Assembly (NCBI GenBank): GCA_964353255.1
Contig: CAYGVJ010000024.1
Location: forward strand, 1-45,650
DNA: 45,650 nt
Reading direction: 5' to 3'
From: VFZS01 sp964353255
GTDB taxonomy: Bacteria > Acidobacteriota > Terriglobia > Bryobacterales > Bryobacteraceae
Under the pieces are notes generated by a model. The model was not told the DNA's origin, searched no databases, and saw only the letters and a program-made list of their open reading frames with translations. The position numbers were made by a program, and so were the translations under genes. Of the stretch, positions 16,534 through 24,215 are shown in pieces. Within the stretch, counting starts at the first letter, position 1. Every line of letters begins with the position of its first letter.

Positions 16534-17297
16534 GAAACATCTGGGTCATCTGGCGCAAGGAGTTGAAGATTTACTTTGTCTCGCCCATCGCCTATCACCT
16601 GCTGGCGTTCACGGCGGTGGTGTTCGGCTTCTTCTTCACGGTCGCCACGGCCATTTTTGTGAGCCGCGGGATGCAGGCTATGCGCATGGGCCAGGGCATG
16701 CCCATGGACGTCAACGAATGGGTGATCCGCCCGCTGCTGATGAACATCAGCGTAATCGGCCTGTTCGTGACGCCCATGATCAGCATGCGGCTGTTCTCGG
16801 AGGAAAAGTTCTCCGGCACCATCGAGCTGCTGATGACCTCGCCGGTGCGGGACCTGGAGGTGATCCTGGGCAAATGGCTGGGGGCGCTGACGCTGTACGC
16901 CTCGCTGCTGGCGGTCTCGGCCCTCAATCTCGGGTTACTGTTCTTCTACGGCCGGCCGGACTGGCAGCCCATCCTGGTGGGCTACCTGGGCCTGTTGTTG
17001 CAGGGCGGCTGCCTGCTGGCCATCGGGGCCTTCATCTCCACCACGACGCGCAACCAGATCGTGGCGGCCCTGATCACCTTTGACCTGTGCCTGCTGCTGT
17101 GGGTCCTCGACTGGGTTAGCTCTTACGAAGCCGCCGGCTGGGCGCGGGTGATGGCTTATGTCTCGGTGCTGACGCACTTCGAGCCGTTCTCTAAAGGGGT
17201 GCTGGATTCGAAGGACGTTATCTTCTACCTGTCCATGATCTTTCTGGGACTGTTCCTGACTTCGCGGTCCCTGGAGTCTCTTCGCTGGAGGGCATAA
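16530..17297 (+). CDS. ABC-2 type permease, GldF-like
   Basis: The membrane subunit partnering the preceding ATPase, 255 residues with about six hydrophobic segments. The conserved EEKFSGTIELLMTSPV stretch after the second membrane span is the usual cytoplasmic coupling region of ABC-2/GldF permeases. The start GTG overlaps the upstream stop, and its own stop abuts the ATG of the GldG-like gene, so the genes are translationally coupled. Substrate unknown. Confidence 0.9.
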   Translation: MRNIWVIWRKELKIYFVSPIAYHLLAFTAVVFGFFFTVATAIFVSRGMQAMRMGQGMPMDVNEWVIRPLLMNISVIGLFVTPMISMRLFSEEKFSGTIELLMTSPVRDLEVILGKWLGALTLYASLLAVSALNLGLLFFYGRPDWQPILVGYLGLLLQGGCLLAIGAFISTTTRNQIVAALITFDLCLLLWVLDWVSSYEAAGWARVMAYVSVLTHFEPFSKGVLDSKDVIFYLSMIFLGLFLTSRSLESLRWRA

Positions 17298-18671
17298 ATG
17301 AAACTGGGATGGCTGAAAGCCCGAAGAACCAAGTACACCGGTTACATTAGCCTTTACATCCTGATCGTGGTGGGGGTGCTGGCGGCCGTCAACTGGCTGG
17401 CGCAGAGCTACAACAAGTCCTACGACTCGACTGCTAACAAACGCTTCAGCCTCGCGGACCAGACCGAGAAGGTGGTGCGGAGCCTCAAGCAGGACGTCAA
17501 GATCACCTACTACGACGAGACCGCCAGGTTCGACCAGGCCCGCGACCTGCTGGGACGCTACGCCGCGCTCTCGCGCCGCCTCGAAGTGGTCTACGTTGAC
17601 CCGCTGCGCAAGCCGCAGATCGCCAAGGCGGCCGGCGTGAGCGTGATCCCCTCGACCTACGTCGAGGCGGGCAGCCGCAAGGAGGAAGCCCGCAGCCTGA
17701 CCGAGACCGAGATCACCAGCGCGCTGATCCGGGCGCTCAAAGGGCAGCGCACCGTGTGCGCGGTCTCGGGCAGCGGCGAGCCGGACCTGGACGACAACGA
17801 CCCCAACGGCTACAACTTTCTGAAGCAGCTCCTGGAGAAAGACAATTACAAGACCCGCACCATCACGCTGCTGGAGCAGCCCCAGATTCCCGCCGACTGC
17901 ACCGAGCTGCTGGTGGGCGGACCGAGGAAAGACTACTCCGAGGACGCCGTCAAAGCCATCCAGGGCTACGTGCAAGGCGGCGGGCGGGCCCTGTTCCTGC
18001 TGGGACCGCCGCTCAAGCTGGGCCGCGACGTGGTCAGCGAGAACCAGGGGCTGCTGAAGACGCTGGAGGGCTGGGGCGTTACTGTGGCCAAGAACCTGAT
18101 CCTGGACGCGCGGGGCCAGCGGAGCGGTCTGGGGGCCGACGTGGCGGTAGTCACCGACTACGAATCGCACACCATCGGCCGGGCCATGAAGAAAACCGGG
18201 ACGGTCTTCCCGTTCTCCCGTTCCCTGGAAGTCAAGTCGGTGGACAAGGCGCAGGTGGAGAAGCTGTTCTCGACGGGCAGCAACAGCTACGCCACGGCCA
18301 GCCTGGGGCCGGGGCCCATCCGTGTGGACGCCAACAAGGACAAGAAGGGACCTTTCGCCATCGCCGCCGCCGGAACCTATGACACCGGCAAGGAGAACCT
18401 CAAGGGGCGCTTCGTGGTGGTGGGCAGCGCCGACTGGGCCACCAACAACTTCCTCGGCATCCCCTTCTTCGGCAACTCCGACCTGGTGCTTAACATGGCC
18501 AACTGGCTCTCGGCCGACGAGGAGCTGATCTCGATCCGGCCCAAGAGCCAGGAGGACCGCCGGCTGACGCTGAATGTCCAGAACATGTGGGTCATCAAGT
18601 ACCTGAGCGTGTTTCTCATCCCGCTGGCGGCTATCGGGGCGGGCGTAGTGGTGTGGTGGCGGAGGAGATGA
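17298..18671 (+). CDS. GldG-like ABC auxiliary membrane protein
   Basis: A 457-residue protein with one N-terminal membrane span (YISLYILIVVGVLAAVNWLA), a long periplasmic part and a C-terminal span (YLSVFLIPLAAIGAGVVVWW) followed by WRRR. The periplasmic part contains the GldG-type segment RFSLADQTEKVVRSLKQDVKI and an SGSGEPDL plus LLVGGPRKDYSEDAVKAIQ region resembling the IFT52/GldG fold. It begins directly after the permease stop. Known relatives are auxiliary subunits of GldA/F-like exporters in many phyla. The biochemical role is not established. Confidence 0.87.
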   Translation: MKLGWLKARRTKYTGYISLYILIVVGVLAAVNWLAQSYNKSYDSTANKRFSLADQTEKVVRSLKQDVKITYYDETARFDQARDLLGRYAALSRRLEVVYVDPLRKPQIAKAAGVSVIPSTYVEAGSRKEEARSLTETEITSALIRALKGQRTVCAVSGSGEPDLDDNDPNGYNFLKQLLEKDNYKTRTITLLEQPQIPADCTELLVGGPRKDYSEDAVKAIQGYVQGGGRALFLLGPPLKLGRDVVSENQGLLKTLEGWGVTVAKNLILDARGQRSGLGADVAVVTDYESHTIGRAMKKTGTVFPFSRSLEVKSVDKAQVEKLFSTGSNSYATASLGPGPIRVDANKDKKGPFAIAAAGTYDTGKENLKGRFVVVGSADWATNNFLGIPFFGNSDLVLNMANWLSADEELISIRPKSQEDRRLTLNVQNMWVIKYLSVFLIPLAAIGAGVVVWWRRR

Positions 18672-18674
18672 GCC

Positions 18675-20003
18675 ATGGGGATGCGCAGGCTGCTGATCGC
18701 GGTTGCCCTGCTGGCCGTTCTGGGCGGACTGGTCTACTTCGCGAACAAGGCCAAGAAGGCCGAAGCCGATAAGCCCCTTGCCAGCGTCACCCCGAAGCTG
18801 CTGTCCATCCCGGAGGACCAGTTCCAGAAGATCGAGATCCGCAAGCGGGACGCCGAGACCACGGTGCTGGAGCGGGACGCCTCGGGCAAGTGGGAGATCA
18901 CGGCGCCCAAGAGGCTCCCGGCGGATCAGGACTCCGTCAGCTCGCTGGTCTCGAGTCTCGCCTCGCTGAACTCTGACAAAGTGGTCGAGCAGAAGGTCTC
19001 CGAGTGGGCCACCTTCGGCCTGGCTTCCCCGTCTCTCCGGGTGGTTGTCACCAAGCGGGACGGCAAGGCTCACGCGGTCGAGATCGGCGATGAGGCTCCG
19101 GCCTCCAGCGGCTACTTCGCGCGCTGGCCGGGCGACGCGCGCCTGCTCACGGTTGCCAGCTACGGCAAGACCGGCATCGACAAGACCTGGAAGGACCTGC
19201 GCGACCGGCGCCTGCTGCGCTTCGATTCCGACAAGCTGGTTCGCGTGGCGCTGGCCGCCAAGGGGCAGAACATCGAGTTCGGCAAGAACGCCCAGGGCGA
19301 GTGGCGGATCATCGAGCCGGCGCCGTATCGCGCCGACACTAACCAGGTCGAGGAGCTGATCCGGCGGCTGCGGGACGCCAAGATGGACACCTCGGTAACC
19401 GACGAGGACGCCAAGAAGGCGGCCGCGGCTTTCGCCAAGGCAGCGCCGGTGGCCACCGCCAAGGTGACCGACTCCAGCGGCGCCCAGCAGCTCCAGGTGC
19501 GCCAGGACAAGGACAAGAACTACTACGCCTCCGGTACGGCGGTCGAGGGCGTCCACAAGATCACCAGCGACGTGGGCGACGGCCTGGACAAGGGCCTGGA
19601 CGACTTCCGCAACAAGAAGCTGTTCGACTTCGGCTGGAACGACCCCAGCAAGATCGACGTCCGCCAGGGCGCCACCCAGACCAGTTACCAGCGCTCGGGC
19701 GAGAAATGGATGGTCGGCTCCAAGTACATGGACTCGACCACCATGCAGACCATGATCGACAAGCTGCGGGAGCTGAGCGCCCTCAAGTTCGCCGACAAGG
19801 GTTACGCGGCGCCGATGCTGGAGGTCACGGTCACCTCCAGCGACGGCAAGCGCGTCGAGAAGGCGGGCGTCTCGAAGACCGGCAGCAGTTGCTTCGCCAA
19901 GCGGGAGAACGAGCCGGCCACCTACGAGCTGGACGGCAAGGCGGTCGAGGAACTCGAGAAGGCGATCGCGGGCGTCAAGGAAGCCGCGCCGCCGAAGAAG
20001 TAG
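18675..20003 (+). CDS. DUF4340-domain protein of the Gld-like operon
   Basis: A 442-residue protein with an N-terminal membrane anchor or signal (RLLIAVALLAVLGGLVYFA) followed by Lys/Asp-rich extracytoplasmic sequence. The repeated pattern of short beta-strand blocks (KIEIRKRDAETTVLERD, WEITAPKRLPADQDSVSSLV, then RDRRLLRFDSDKLVRV) is typical of DUF4340, a family nearly always encoded after GldG-like genes. It has two or three such blocks. The ATG follows a GGAGGAG ribosome-binding site and is three bases from the previous stop. The TAG stop overlaps a palindrome copy at 20003-20022. Function unknown. Confidence 0.85.
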   Translation: MGMRRLLIAVALLAVLGGLVYFANKAKKAEADKPLASVTPKLLSIPEDQFQKIEIRKRDAETTVLERDASGKWEITAPKRLPADQDSVSSLVSSLASLNSDKVVEQKVSEWATFGLASPSLRVVVTKRDGKAHAVEIGDEAPASSGYFARWPGDARLLTVASYGKTGIDKTWKDLRDRRLLRFDSDKLVRVALAAKGQNIEFGKNAQGEWRIIEPAPYRADTNQVEELIRRLRDAKMDTSVTDEDAKKAAAAFAKAAPVATAKVTDSSGAQQLQVRQDKDKNYYASGTAVEGVHKITSDVGDGLDKGLDDFRNKKLFDFGWNDPSKIDVRQGATQTSYQRSGEKWMVGSKYMDSTTMQTMIDKLRELSALKFADKGYAAPMLEVTVTSSDGKRVEKAGVSKTGSSCFAKRENEPATYELDGKAVEELEKAIAGVKEAAPPKK

Positions 20004-20022
20004 GACCGGCCCACGGCCTGTC
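20003..20022. repeat. Palindromic element, copy 2 (GTG type, one mismatch, inverted)
   Basis: GGACCGGCCCACGGCCTGTC differs by one base from the reverse complement of the mutS-internal copy (26667-26685 plus its flanking base). It begins on the last base of the DUF4340 gene's TAG stop. The mismatch breaks one pair of the 8-bp stem. Confidence 0.55.
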
Positions 20023-20056
20023 GCAGGGCCGGCCCGTGGCTTGGCAACGCAAACGA

Positions 20057-21370
20057 ATGCACGGCCTGCTCACAGACCTGTACGAGCTGACCATGGCGGC
20101 CGGCTACTTTCAGGCCGGCAAGTCGCGCGAGACGGCCACCTTCGAGCTTTCCATCCGGCGGCTGCCCCAGTTCCGGAACTTCGTGGTCGTGGCCGGCCTG
20201 GCCCAGGTGGTCGAATACCTGCAAGGACTGCGATTCACCCCAGAGGAGATCGATTACCTGCGCGGCCTGCCGCAGTTCGCGCGGGCGCCGGAGGGCTTCT
20301 TCGAGTCCCTGGGCGAGCTGCGCTTCACCGGGGACCTGTTCGCGGTGCCGGAAGGGACGGCGCTATTCGCCGGCGAGCCGGTGCTGACCGTGCGCGCGCC
20401 GCTGATGGAGGCTCAAATCCCCGAGACCTACCTGTTGTCCACCATTTCCTTCCAGACGCTGGTGACCACCAAGGCGGCGCGGATCGTCGAGATGGCGGGC
20501 GGGCGCGGCGTGGTCGAGTTCGGCACCAGGCGGGCGCACTCGCCGGAAGCGGGCGTGCTGGCCGGGCGGGCGGCCTATATCGGCGGGTGCCTGGGCACCA
20601 GCAATACCTTGGCCGGATTCCGCTACGGCATCCCGGTCTACGGCACAGCAGCGCACTCTTGGGTGCTCGCATTCCCCGACGAGATGCAGTCTTTCCGCGA
20701 GCTGCAAAAGCTGCTCGGCCCGGCCGCCGTTTACCTGGTGGACACGTACGACACCCTGGAGGGGGCGCGCCGGGCCGCCTCGCTGGGCCGGCCCCTGTGG
20801 GGTGTGAGGTTGGACAGCGGCGATCTGGCGGAACTCTCGCGCGGGGTGCGGGCGATTCTGGACGCCGCCGGGCTGCGCGAAGCCAGGATCATGGCCAGCG
20901 GCGACCTGAATGAGTACAAGATCAGCGAGCTGGTGCGCGCCGATGCTCCGATTGACGCTTTCGGCGTGGGCACCGAGCTGGCCACCTCGGCCGACGCGCC
21001 CACCCTGGGCGCGGTGTACAAGCTGGTCGAGCTGGAGGTGGAGGGCCGCAAGCGTTACACCGCCAAGTTCAGCGAGGACAAGGTGACCTTGCCGGGGGCC
21101 AAGCAGATCTTCCGCTACCCGGATCACGACCTGATCGGGTGCACCTCCGAGGGCCTGAGCGGCGCAGAACCTTTGCTGCGCCCGGTGATCCTCAATGGGA
21201 CGCTGGCCGAGCCCTTGCCGGATGCGCGGGCGGCGCGTGCCTATGCCGCCGAGTCAGTCAAGCGGCTTCCCGAAGCCTATCGCCGCCTCAAGGACGCCGA
21301 GCCTTACCCGGTCCACTACAGCGCCAGGCTGAAGGCGCTGCTCGAAGAGGCGCGCCGGAGGGTGGAATGA
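20057..21370 (+). CDS. pncB: Nicotinate phosphoribosyltransferase
   Basis: This enzyme joins nicotinate to PRPP, the entry step of Preiss-Handler NAD salvage. From the chosen ATG it has 437 residues and opens LLTDLYELTMAAGYF, the family start. Conserved blocks include EFGTRRAHSPEAG, GGCLGTSNTLAG, YGTAAHSWV, VRLDSGDLAEL and FGVGTEL. A GTG 21 bases upstream is also in frame and neither start has a clear ribosome-binding site; the ATG is favoured by where the family begins. The stop overlaps the pncA start (ATGA), so the two are coupled. Confidence 0.93.
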   Translation: MHGLLTDLYELTMAAGYFQAGKSRETATFELSIRRLPQFRNFVVVAGLAQVVEYLQGLRFTPEEIDYLRGLPQFARAPEGFFESLGELRFTGDLFAVPEGTALFAGEPVLTVRAPLMEAQIPETYLLSTISFQTLVTTKAARIVEMAGGRGVVEFGTRRAHSPEAGVLAGRAAYIGGCLGTSNTLAGFRYGIPVYGTAAHSWVLAFPDEMQSFRELQKLLGPAAVYLVDTYDTLEGARRAASLGRPLWGVRLDSGDLAELSRGVRAILDAAGLREARIMASGDLNEYKISELVRADAPIDAFGVGTELATSADAPTLGAVYKLVELEVEGRKRYTAKFSEDKVTLPGAKQIFRYPDHDLIGCTSEGLSGAEPLLRPVILNGTLAEPLPDARAARAYAAESVKRLPEAYRRLKDAEPYPVHYSARLKALLEEARRRVE

Positions 21371-21951
21371 GGACCGTTTTCTTCGACATCGACACGCAGA
21401 TTGACTTTCTGTATCCGGCCGGGGCGCTCTACGTCCCAGGCGCCGAGCGGCTGCTCGGGGCGCTGGAGCGGTTGAACCACTACGCCGCGGCGCACTCGAT
21501 TCCGGTGGTCTCGACCATGGACGCGCACGCCGAGGATGACCCGGAGTTCGCGCAGTGGCCGGCGCATTGCGTCGCCGGAACGGCCGGCCAGCGCAAGCCC
21601 GCGCGCACGCTGCTCGAGAGACGCGCGCTGGTGCCCATCGCCCCGGGCGAGTACCCGATCGAGGGCGCCGAGCAGATCATCCTGGAGAAGCAGGCGCTGG
21701 ACTTGTTCACCAACCCGAATCTGCCCGGTCTGCTCGAGAAGCTGAATGCCGAGCGCTACGTGGTCTACGGCATGGTCACCGAGTACTGCGTGCGCTGCGC
21801 CGCGCTGGGCCTGCTGCGGCTGGGGAAGCAAGTCGAGCTGGTCACCGACGCCATCCAGAGCCTGGATGAGGAAGCCGCGCGCCGGACGCTGGAGGAGTTC
21901 GCCGCCGGCGGGGGGCGGCTGACGACAGTGGCGGAGGTGTGCGGGGGGTAG
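21367..21951 (+). CDS. pncA: Nicotinamidase-type cysteine hydrolase
   Basis: The 194-residue enzyme deamidates nicotinamide to nicotinate, feeding PncB encoded just upstream. The catalytic Asp lies in FFDIDTQIDF, the metal-binding region in MDAHAEDDPEF, the substrate loop in WPAHCVAGT, the catalytic Lys in LEKQALD, and the nucleophile Cys in TEYCVRCA. The four-base overlap with pncB (ATGA) confirms the start over the longer in-frame extension. The family (isochorismatase-like) also includes other amidases, but the WPxHCVxGT motif and the pncB pairing favour nicotinamidase. Confidence 0.9.
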   Translation: MRTVFFDIDTQIDFLYPAGALYVPGAERLLGALERLNHYAAAHSIPVVSTMDAHAEDDPEFAQWPAHCVAGTAGQRKPARTLLERRALVPIAPGEYPIEGAEQIILEKQALDLFTNPNLPGLLEKLNAERYVVYGMVTEYCVRCAALGLLRLGKQVELVTDAIQSLDEEAARRTLEEFAAGGGRLTTVAEVCGG

Positions 21952-21976
21952 GGGTACCCCGCCGCAGCAATCAGCG

Positions 21977-22106
21977 TTCGTGAAGCCGGGTCGCATGAAG
22001 CTCCCGAACTACGCCATGGCCGCTTTGAAGGCCGATCAGCTCATGGTGCTTTACCGGCGCCCTCGGTCTCTACACCTACTACGAGCGGCTGGCGAGGGGC
22101 AATTGA
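21977..22106 (+). pseudogene. Possible 3' remnant of a c-type cytochrome gene
   Basis: The stretch reads FVKPGRMKLPNYAM then ALKADQL in one frame. After an apparent one-base insertion in GCTTTACC near 22055 it continues in the next frame as TGALGLYTYYERLARGN and a stop. The KPG-x-MKLPNYAM pattern resembles the C-terminal Met-ligand loop of class I cytochrome c domains (usually MPNY or similar). No heme CXXCH remains and the 5' part is gone. It lies between pncA and tRNA-Ser, a typical site for decayed gene ends. The assignment is from a short match by eye. Confidence 0.33.
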
Positions 22107-22114
22107 CCACTTGC

Positions 22115-22204
22115 TGGCGGAGAGAGAGGGATTCGAACCCTCGATAGAGTTTCCCCTATACACGCTTTCCAAGCGTGCGCCTTCAACCACTCGGCCATCT
22201 CTCC
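22115..22204 (-). tRNA. tRNA-Ser (anticodon GGA)
   Basis: Read on the minus strand, the 7-bp acceptor stem GGAGAGA pairs with TCTCTCC. The D-arm is GCCGAGTGGTTGAAGGC, the anticodon stem CACGC/GCGTG encloses loop TTGGAAA (anticodon GGA, reading UCC and UCU), a long class II variable arm follows, and the T-arm is GAGGGTTCGAATCCCTC. The discriminator is G and the 3' CCA is encoded. The flanking 22205-22306 holds no gene on either strand. Confidence 0.96.
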
Positions 22205-22294
22205 GGCGTGGTCTCTATCGGTGCGCTTCAGCGCGCGGATTTGACACCACTGTAGCACAGGCCGGAGGCCAGAGCGCGGGCCTGCGCCAGTGCT

Positions 22295-22300
22295 TATAAT
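22295..22300 (+). promoter_or_regulatory. Consensus -10 box implying a leaderless transcript
   Basis: A perfect TATAAT ends six bases before the ATG of the double-GNAT gene. Transcription normally begins about seven bases after the -10 box, which would put the start on the A of the ATG, with no room for a ribosome-binding site. No good -35 is visible at the right spacing. Confidence 0.45.
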
Positions 22301-22306
22301 GCGGGC

Positions 22307-23275
22307 ATGGCGGCGGTGCCGGAGGCGCGAGTACCGGAGCTGGCGGAGCTGAGCGGGGTGCCGGTCAAGGAACTGGAGCCGGTGCTGGAGGAGGAGACCC
22401 GGGCGTGGCGGCGGGAACTGGAGTGGGACTTCACGGCGGCGGCGGACCAAGTGCGGCGGCTGGTGGAGAGCGGCTCGCTGGCGGGCTATGCCCTGGGAGT
22501 GGCGGGGCGGACGGTGGGCTACTCCTACCACGTGGCGGATGAACACAAGAGCCTGATCGGGGACCTGTTCCTGGTAGAGGAGCACCGGACGGCGGAAAAC
22601 GAGCGGATACTGCTGGGGGCCGTGCTGGGGGCCTCGATGAGGACGCGGGGAGTGCGGCGGATCGAGTCGCAGTTGATGCTGCTGCGCTGGACGGAGGAGG
22701 GGCCGCTGCCGGGGGCGAAGTTCCTCCAGCACTACCCGCGGAACCTGATGCTTGTGGAGACGGCGCAGGCGGGCGCGCTGCGGCCGAGGACGCGGGAAGA
22801 CCACATCGCCTTCGACCGGTGGACGGAGCGCCGGCAAGACGAAACCGCGCAGTTGATAGCAGCGGCCTACCGCGGGCACCTGGACAGCCAGATCAACGAT
22901 CAGTACCGGTCGGCGGCGGGGGCGCGGCGGTTCCTGTGCAACATCGTGCAGTATCCCGGATGCGGCGTTTTCTACCCGCCGGCCTGCTGGATGGCGGTGG
23001 ATGGCGGCACAGGCCGGATGTGCGGGGCATCGCTGAGCAGCCTGGTGGCGCGGGAGGTAGGGCACATCACGCAGATCTGCGTGGCGCCGGCGGCGCGGGG
23101 GCGGGGCGTAGGGTACGAGCTGCTGCGGCGGTCGGTGGAATCGCTGGGGCAGTCGGGGACCGCGAAGGTGAGCCTGACGGTGACCGCGGCGAACGAGACG
23201 GCGGTGCAGCTCTACAGGCGAATGGGCTTCCGGGTGGTGAGGAGGTTTCAGGCTCTGGTGTGGGAGGGGTTTTGA
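22307..23275 (+). CDS. GNAT-family N-acetyltransferase (tandem domains)
   Basis: A cytosolic protein of 322 residues with two acetyltransferase-like halves. The C-terminal half has the full acetyl-CoA motif: HITQICVAPAARGRGVGYELL at about residues 245-265 and ETAVQLYRRMGFRVVRRF at the end. The N-terminal half (GYSYHVADEHKSLIGDLFLVEEHR) lacks the QxxGxG/A loop and is probably degenerate. The acceptor substrate is unknown. The gene is a single unit; its 3' end is followed four bases later by a palindrome copy. The start ATG appears leaderless, as noted for the -10 box. Confidence 0.85.
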   Translation: MAAVPEARVPELAELSGVPVKELEPVLEEETRAWRRELEWDFTAAADQVRRLVESGSLAGYALGVAGRTVGYSYHVADEHKSLIGDLFLVEEHRTAENERILLGAVLGASMRTRGVRRIESQLMLLRWTEEGPLPGAKFLQHYPRNLMLVETAQAGALRPRTREDHIAFDRWTERRQDETAQLIAAAYRGHLDSQINDQYRSAAGARRFLCNIVQYPGCGVFYPPACWMAVDGGTGRMCGASLSSLVAREVGHITQICVAPAARGRGVGYELLRRSVESLGQSGTAKVSLTVTAANETAVQLYRRMGFRVVRRFQALVWEGF

Positions 23276-23278
23276 GGC

Positions 23279-23297
23279 GACAGGCCATGGGCCTGTC
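23279..23297. repeat. 19-bp palindromic element, copy 3 (ATG type)
   Basis: Identical to the copy at 198-216 (GACAGGCCATGGGCCTGTC), starting four bases after the GNAT gene's TGA. It forms an 8-bp stem with a 3-base loop. There is no T-tract, but it sits where a transcript end would be expected. Confidence 0.75.
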
Positions 23298-23346
23298 CAG
23301 GGGGTACTAGTACTCACATTTTGCGGCTGGTCGGTACGCTGAACCG

Positions 23347-23375
23347 TTGACGCGGCGCGGAGGATGGCCTAGACT
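23347..23375 (+). promoter_or_regulatory. Sigma70-type promoter of the PEP-CTERM gene
   Basis: TTGACG and TAGACT are spaced by exactly 17 bases. The expected transcript start near 23382 gives a leader of about 20 bases containing the AAGGAG ribosome-binding site at 23391-23396. Confidence 0.68.
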
Positions 23376-23402
23376 GTGAGAAGCACTACTAAGGAGATTC
23401 AG

Positions 23403-24056
23403 ATGCGAAAAGGCGTTAGTGGCGCGGTTCTCGCCGCGTTGGTGTTCCTGGTGGCCTCCGCCCAGGCGGGCACGGTGTACACGGACCAGCCCAGTTTCCT
23501 GGCGCAGCTCCAGCCAGGCTACTACCTGGAGACGTTCCAAGGCATCCCGCTCGGCTTCCTCACCTCGCCCATGGGCTTCTCCTCTGTCCCTTACAGCTAC
23601 ACGGCTTCCGCGCCGAACGGGCTGTGGGGCCAGTATGCGCCGAGCTCGGGGAGTGACGTGGTGCTGTCCATCAACACGGCTTACGACACGCTCCGCTTCG
23701 ATTTCACCAGCGGGAACGTGACGGCGGTGGGAGGGTACTTCTTCCCAACGGACTTCAATGGAAATCTGACGACCGGCAACACCGTCCTGACCCTTAGCGA
23801 CGGGACGGCCGTAGCGCTGGTGGACGGAACCCCGGCCTCGTTTGTGGGGTTCACGACCGATCCGGGCCAGTGGATCACCTCCTTGACCGTGGATGCGGTG
23901 GATACGCCGGGTGACCCGCCGATCTACCGCTGGCCGACGGTGAACGACCTGTACGTGGGGCAGTCGGGCGCTATCCCCGAGCCGGCCACGGGCGCGCTGC
24001 TGGCTGGCGGGGTGCTGCTGCTGGCGGCGCTGGCTCGCCGGCGCAAGAAGGCGTAG
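23403..24056 (+). CDS. PEP-CTERM sorting-domain protein
   Basis: An exported protein of 217 residues. It has a signal peptide (MRKGVSGAVLAALVFLVASAQAG), a beta-rich body, and a classic PEP-CTERM tail: IPEPAT, a hydrophobic run (GALLAGGVLLLAALA) and RRRKKA. Such tails are recognised by exosortase and usually mark proteins of the extracellular matrix or exopolysaccharide-linked surface. The body has a GGYFFPTDFNGNL block typical of PEP-CTERM families, but no enzymatic motif. The ATG is set by AAGGAG six bases upstream. No exosortase gene is nearby; it must be elsewhere. Confidence 0.9.
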   Translation: MRKGVSGAVLAALVFLVASAQAGTVYTDQPSFLAQLQPGYYLETFQGIPLGFLTSPMGFSSVPYSYTASAPNGLWGQYAPSSGSDVVLSINTAYDTLRFDFTSGNVTAVGGYFFPTDFNGNLTTGNTVLTLSDGTAVALVDGTPASFVGFTTDPGQWITSLTVDAVDTPGDPPIYRWPTVNDLYVGQSGAIPEPATGALLAGGVLLLAALARRRKKA

Positions 24057-24088
24057 CGCCCGGACGCGGCAACGAATCCCTGATCATG

Positions 24089-24105
24089 CCTGGCCGCAGG
24101 CCAGG
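24089..24105. repeat. 17-bp palindrome after the PEP-CTERM gene
   Basis: CCTGGCCGCAGGCCAGG forms a 7-bp stem with a 3-base loop, 33 bases past the stop. It is followed by ATCCTGTTTCTTCC, which is mildly T-rich, so it could act as a terminator. It has the same general shape as the GACAGGCC element but a different sequence. Confidence 0.5.
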
Positions 24106-24215
24106 ATCCTGTTTCTTCCTTCCGACGGCGAAGGACTGCCTCGAATCCGAACAAGCGCCGCCCAGGCGCTGTCGTCTGCGGCATAATGTGAGCGGAGGCC
24201 GGCGGGACGAAGGTT

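Noticed and set aside
16935..19556. 873-codon minus-strand frame
   Set aside because: Antisense to the Gld-like permease, GldG-like and DUF4340 genes, which have clear family features and overlapping starts.
22241..22246. TTGACA as the -35 of the double-GNAT promoter
   Set aside because: It is 48 bases before the TATAAT box, far beyond workable spacing.
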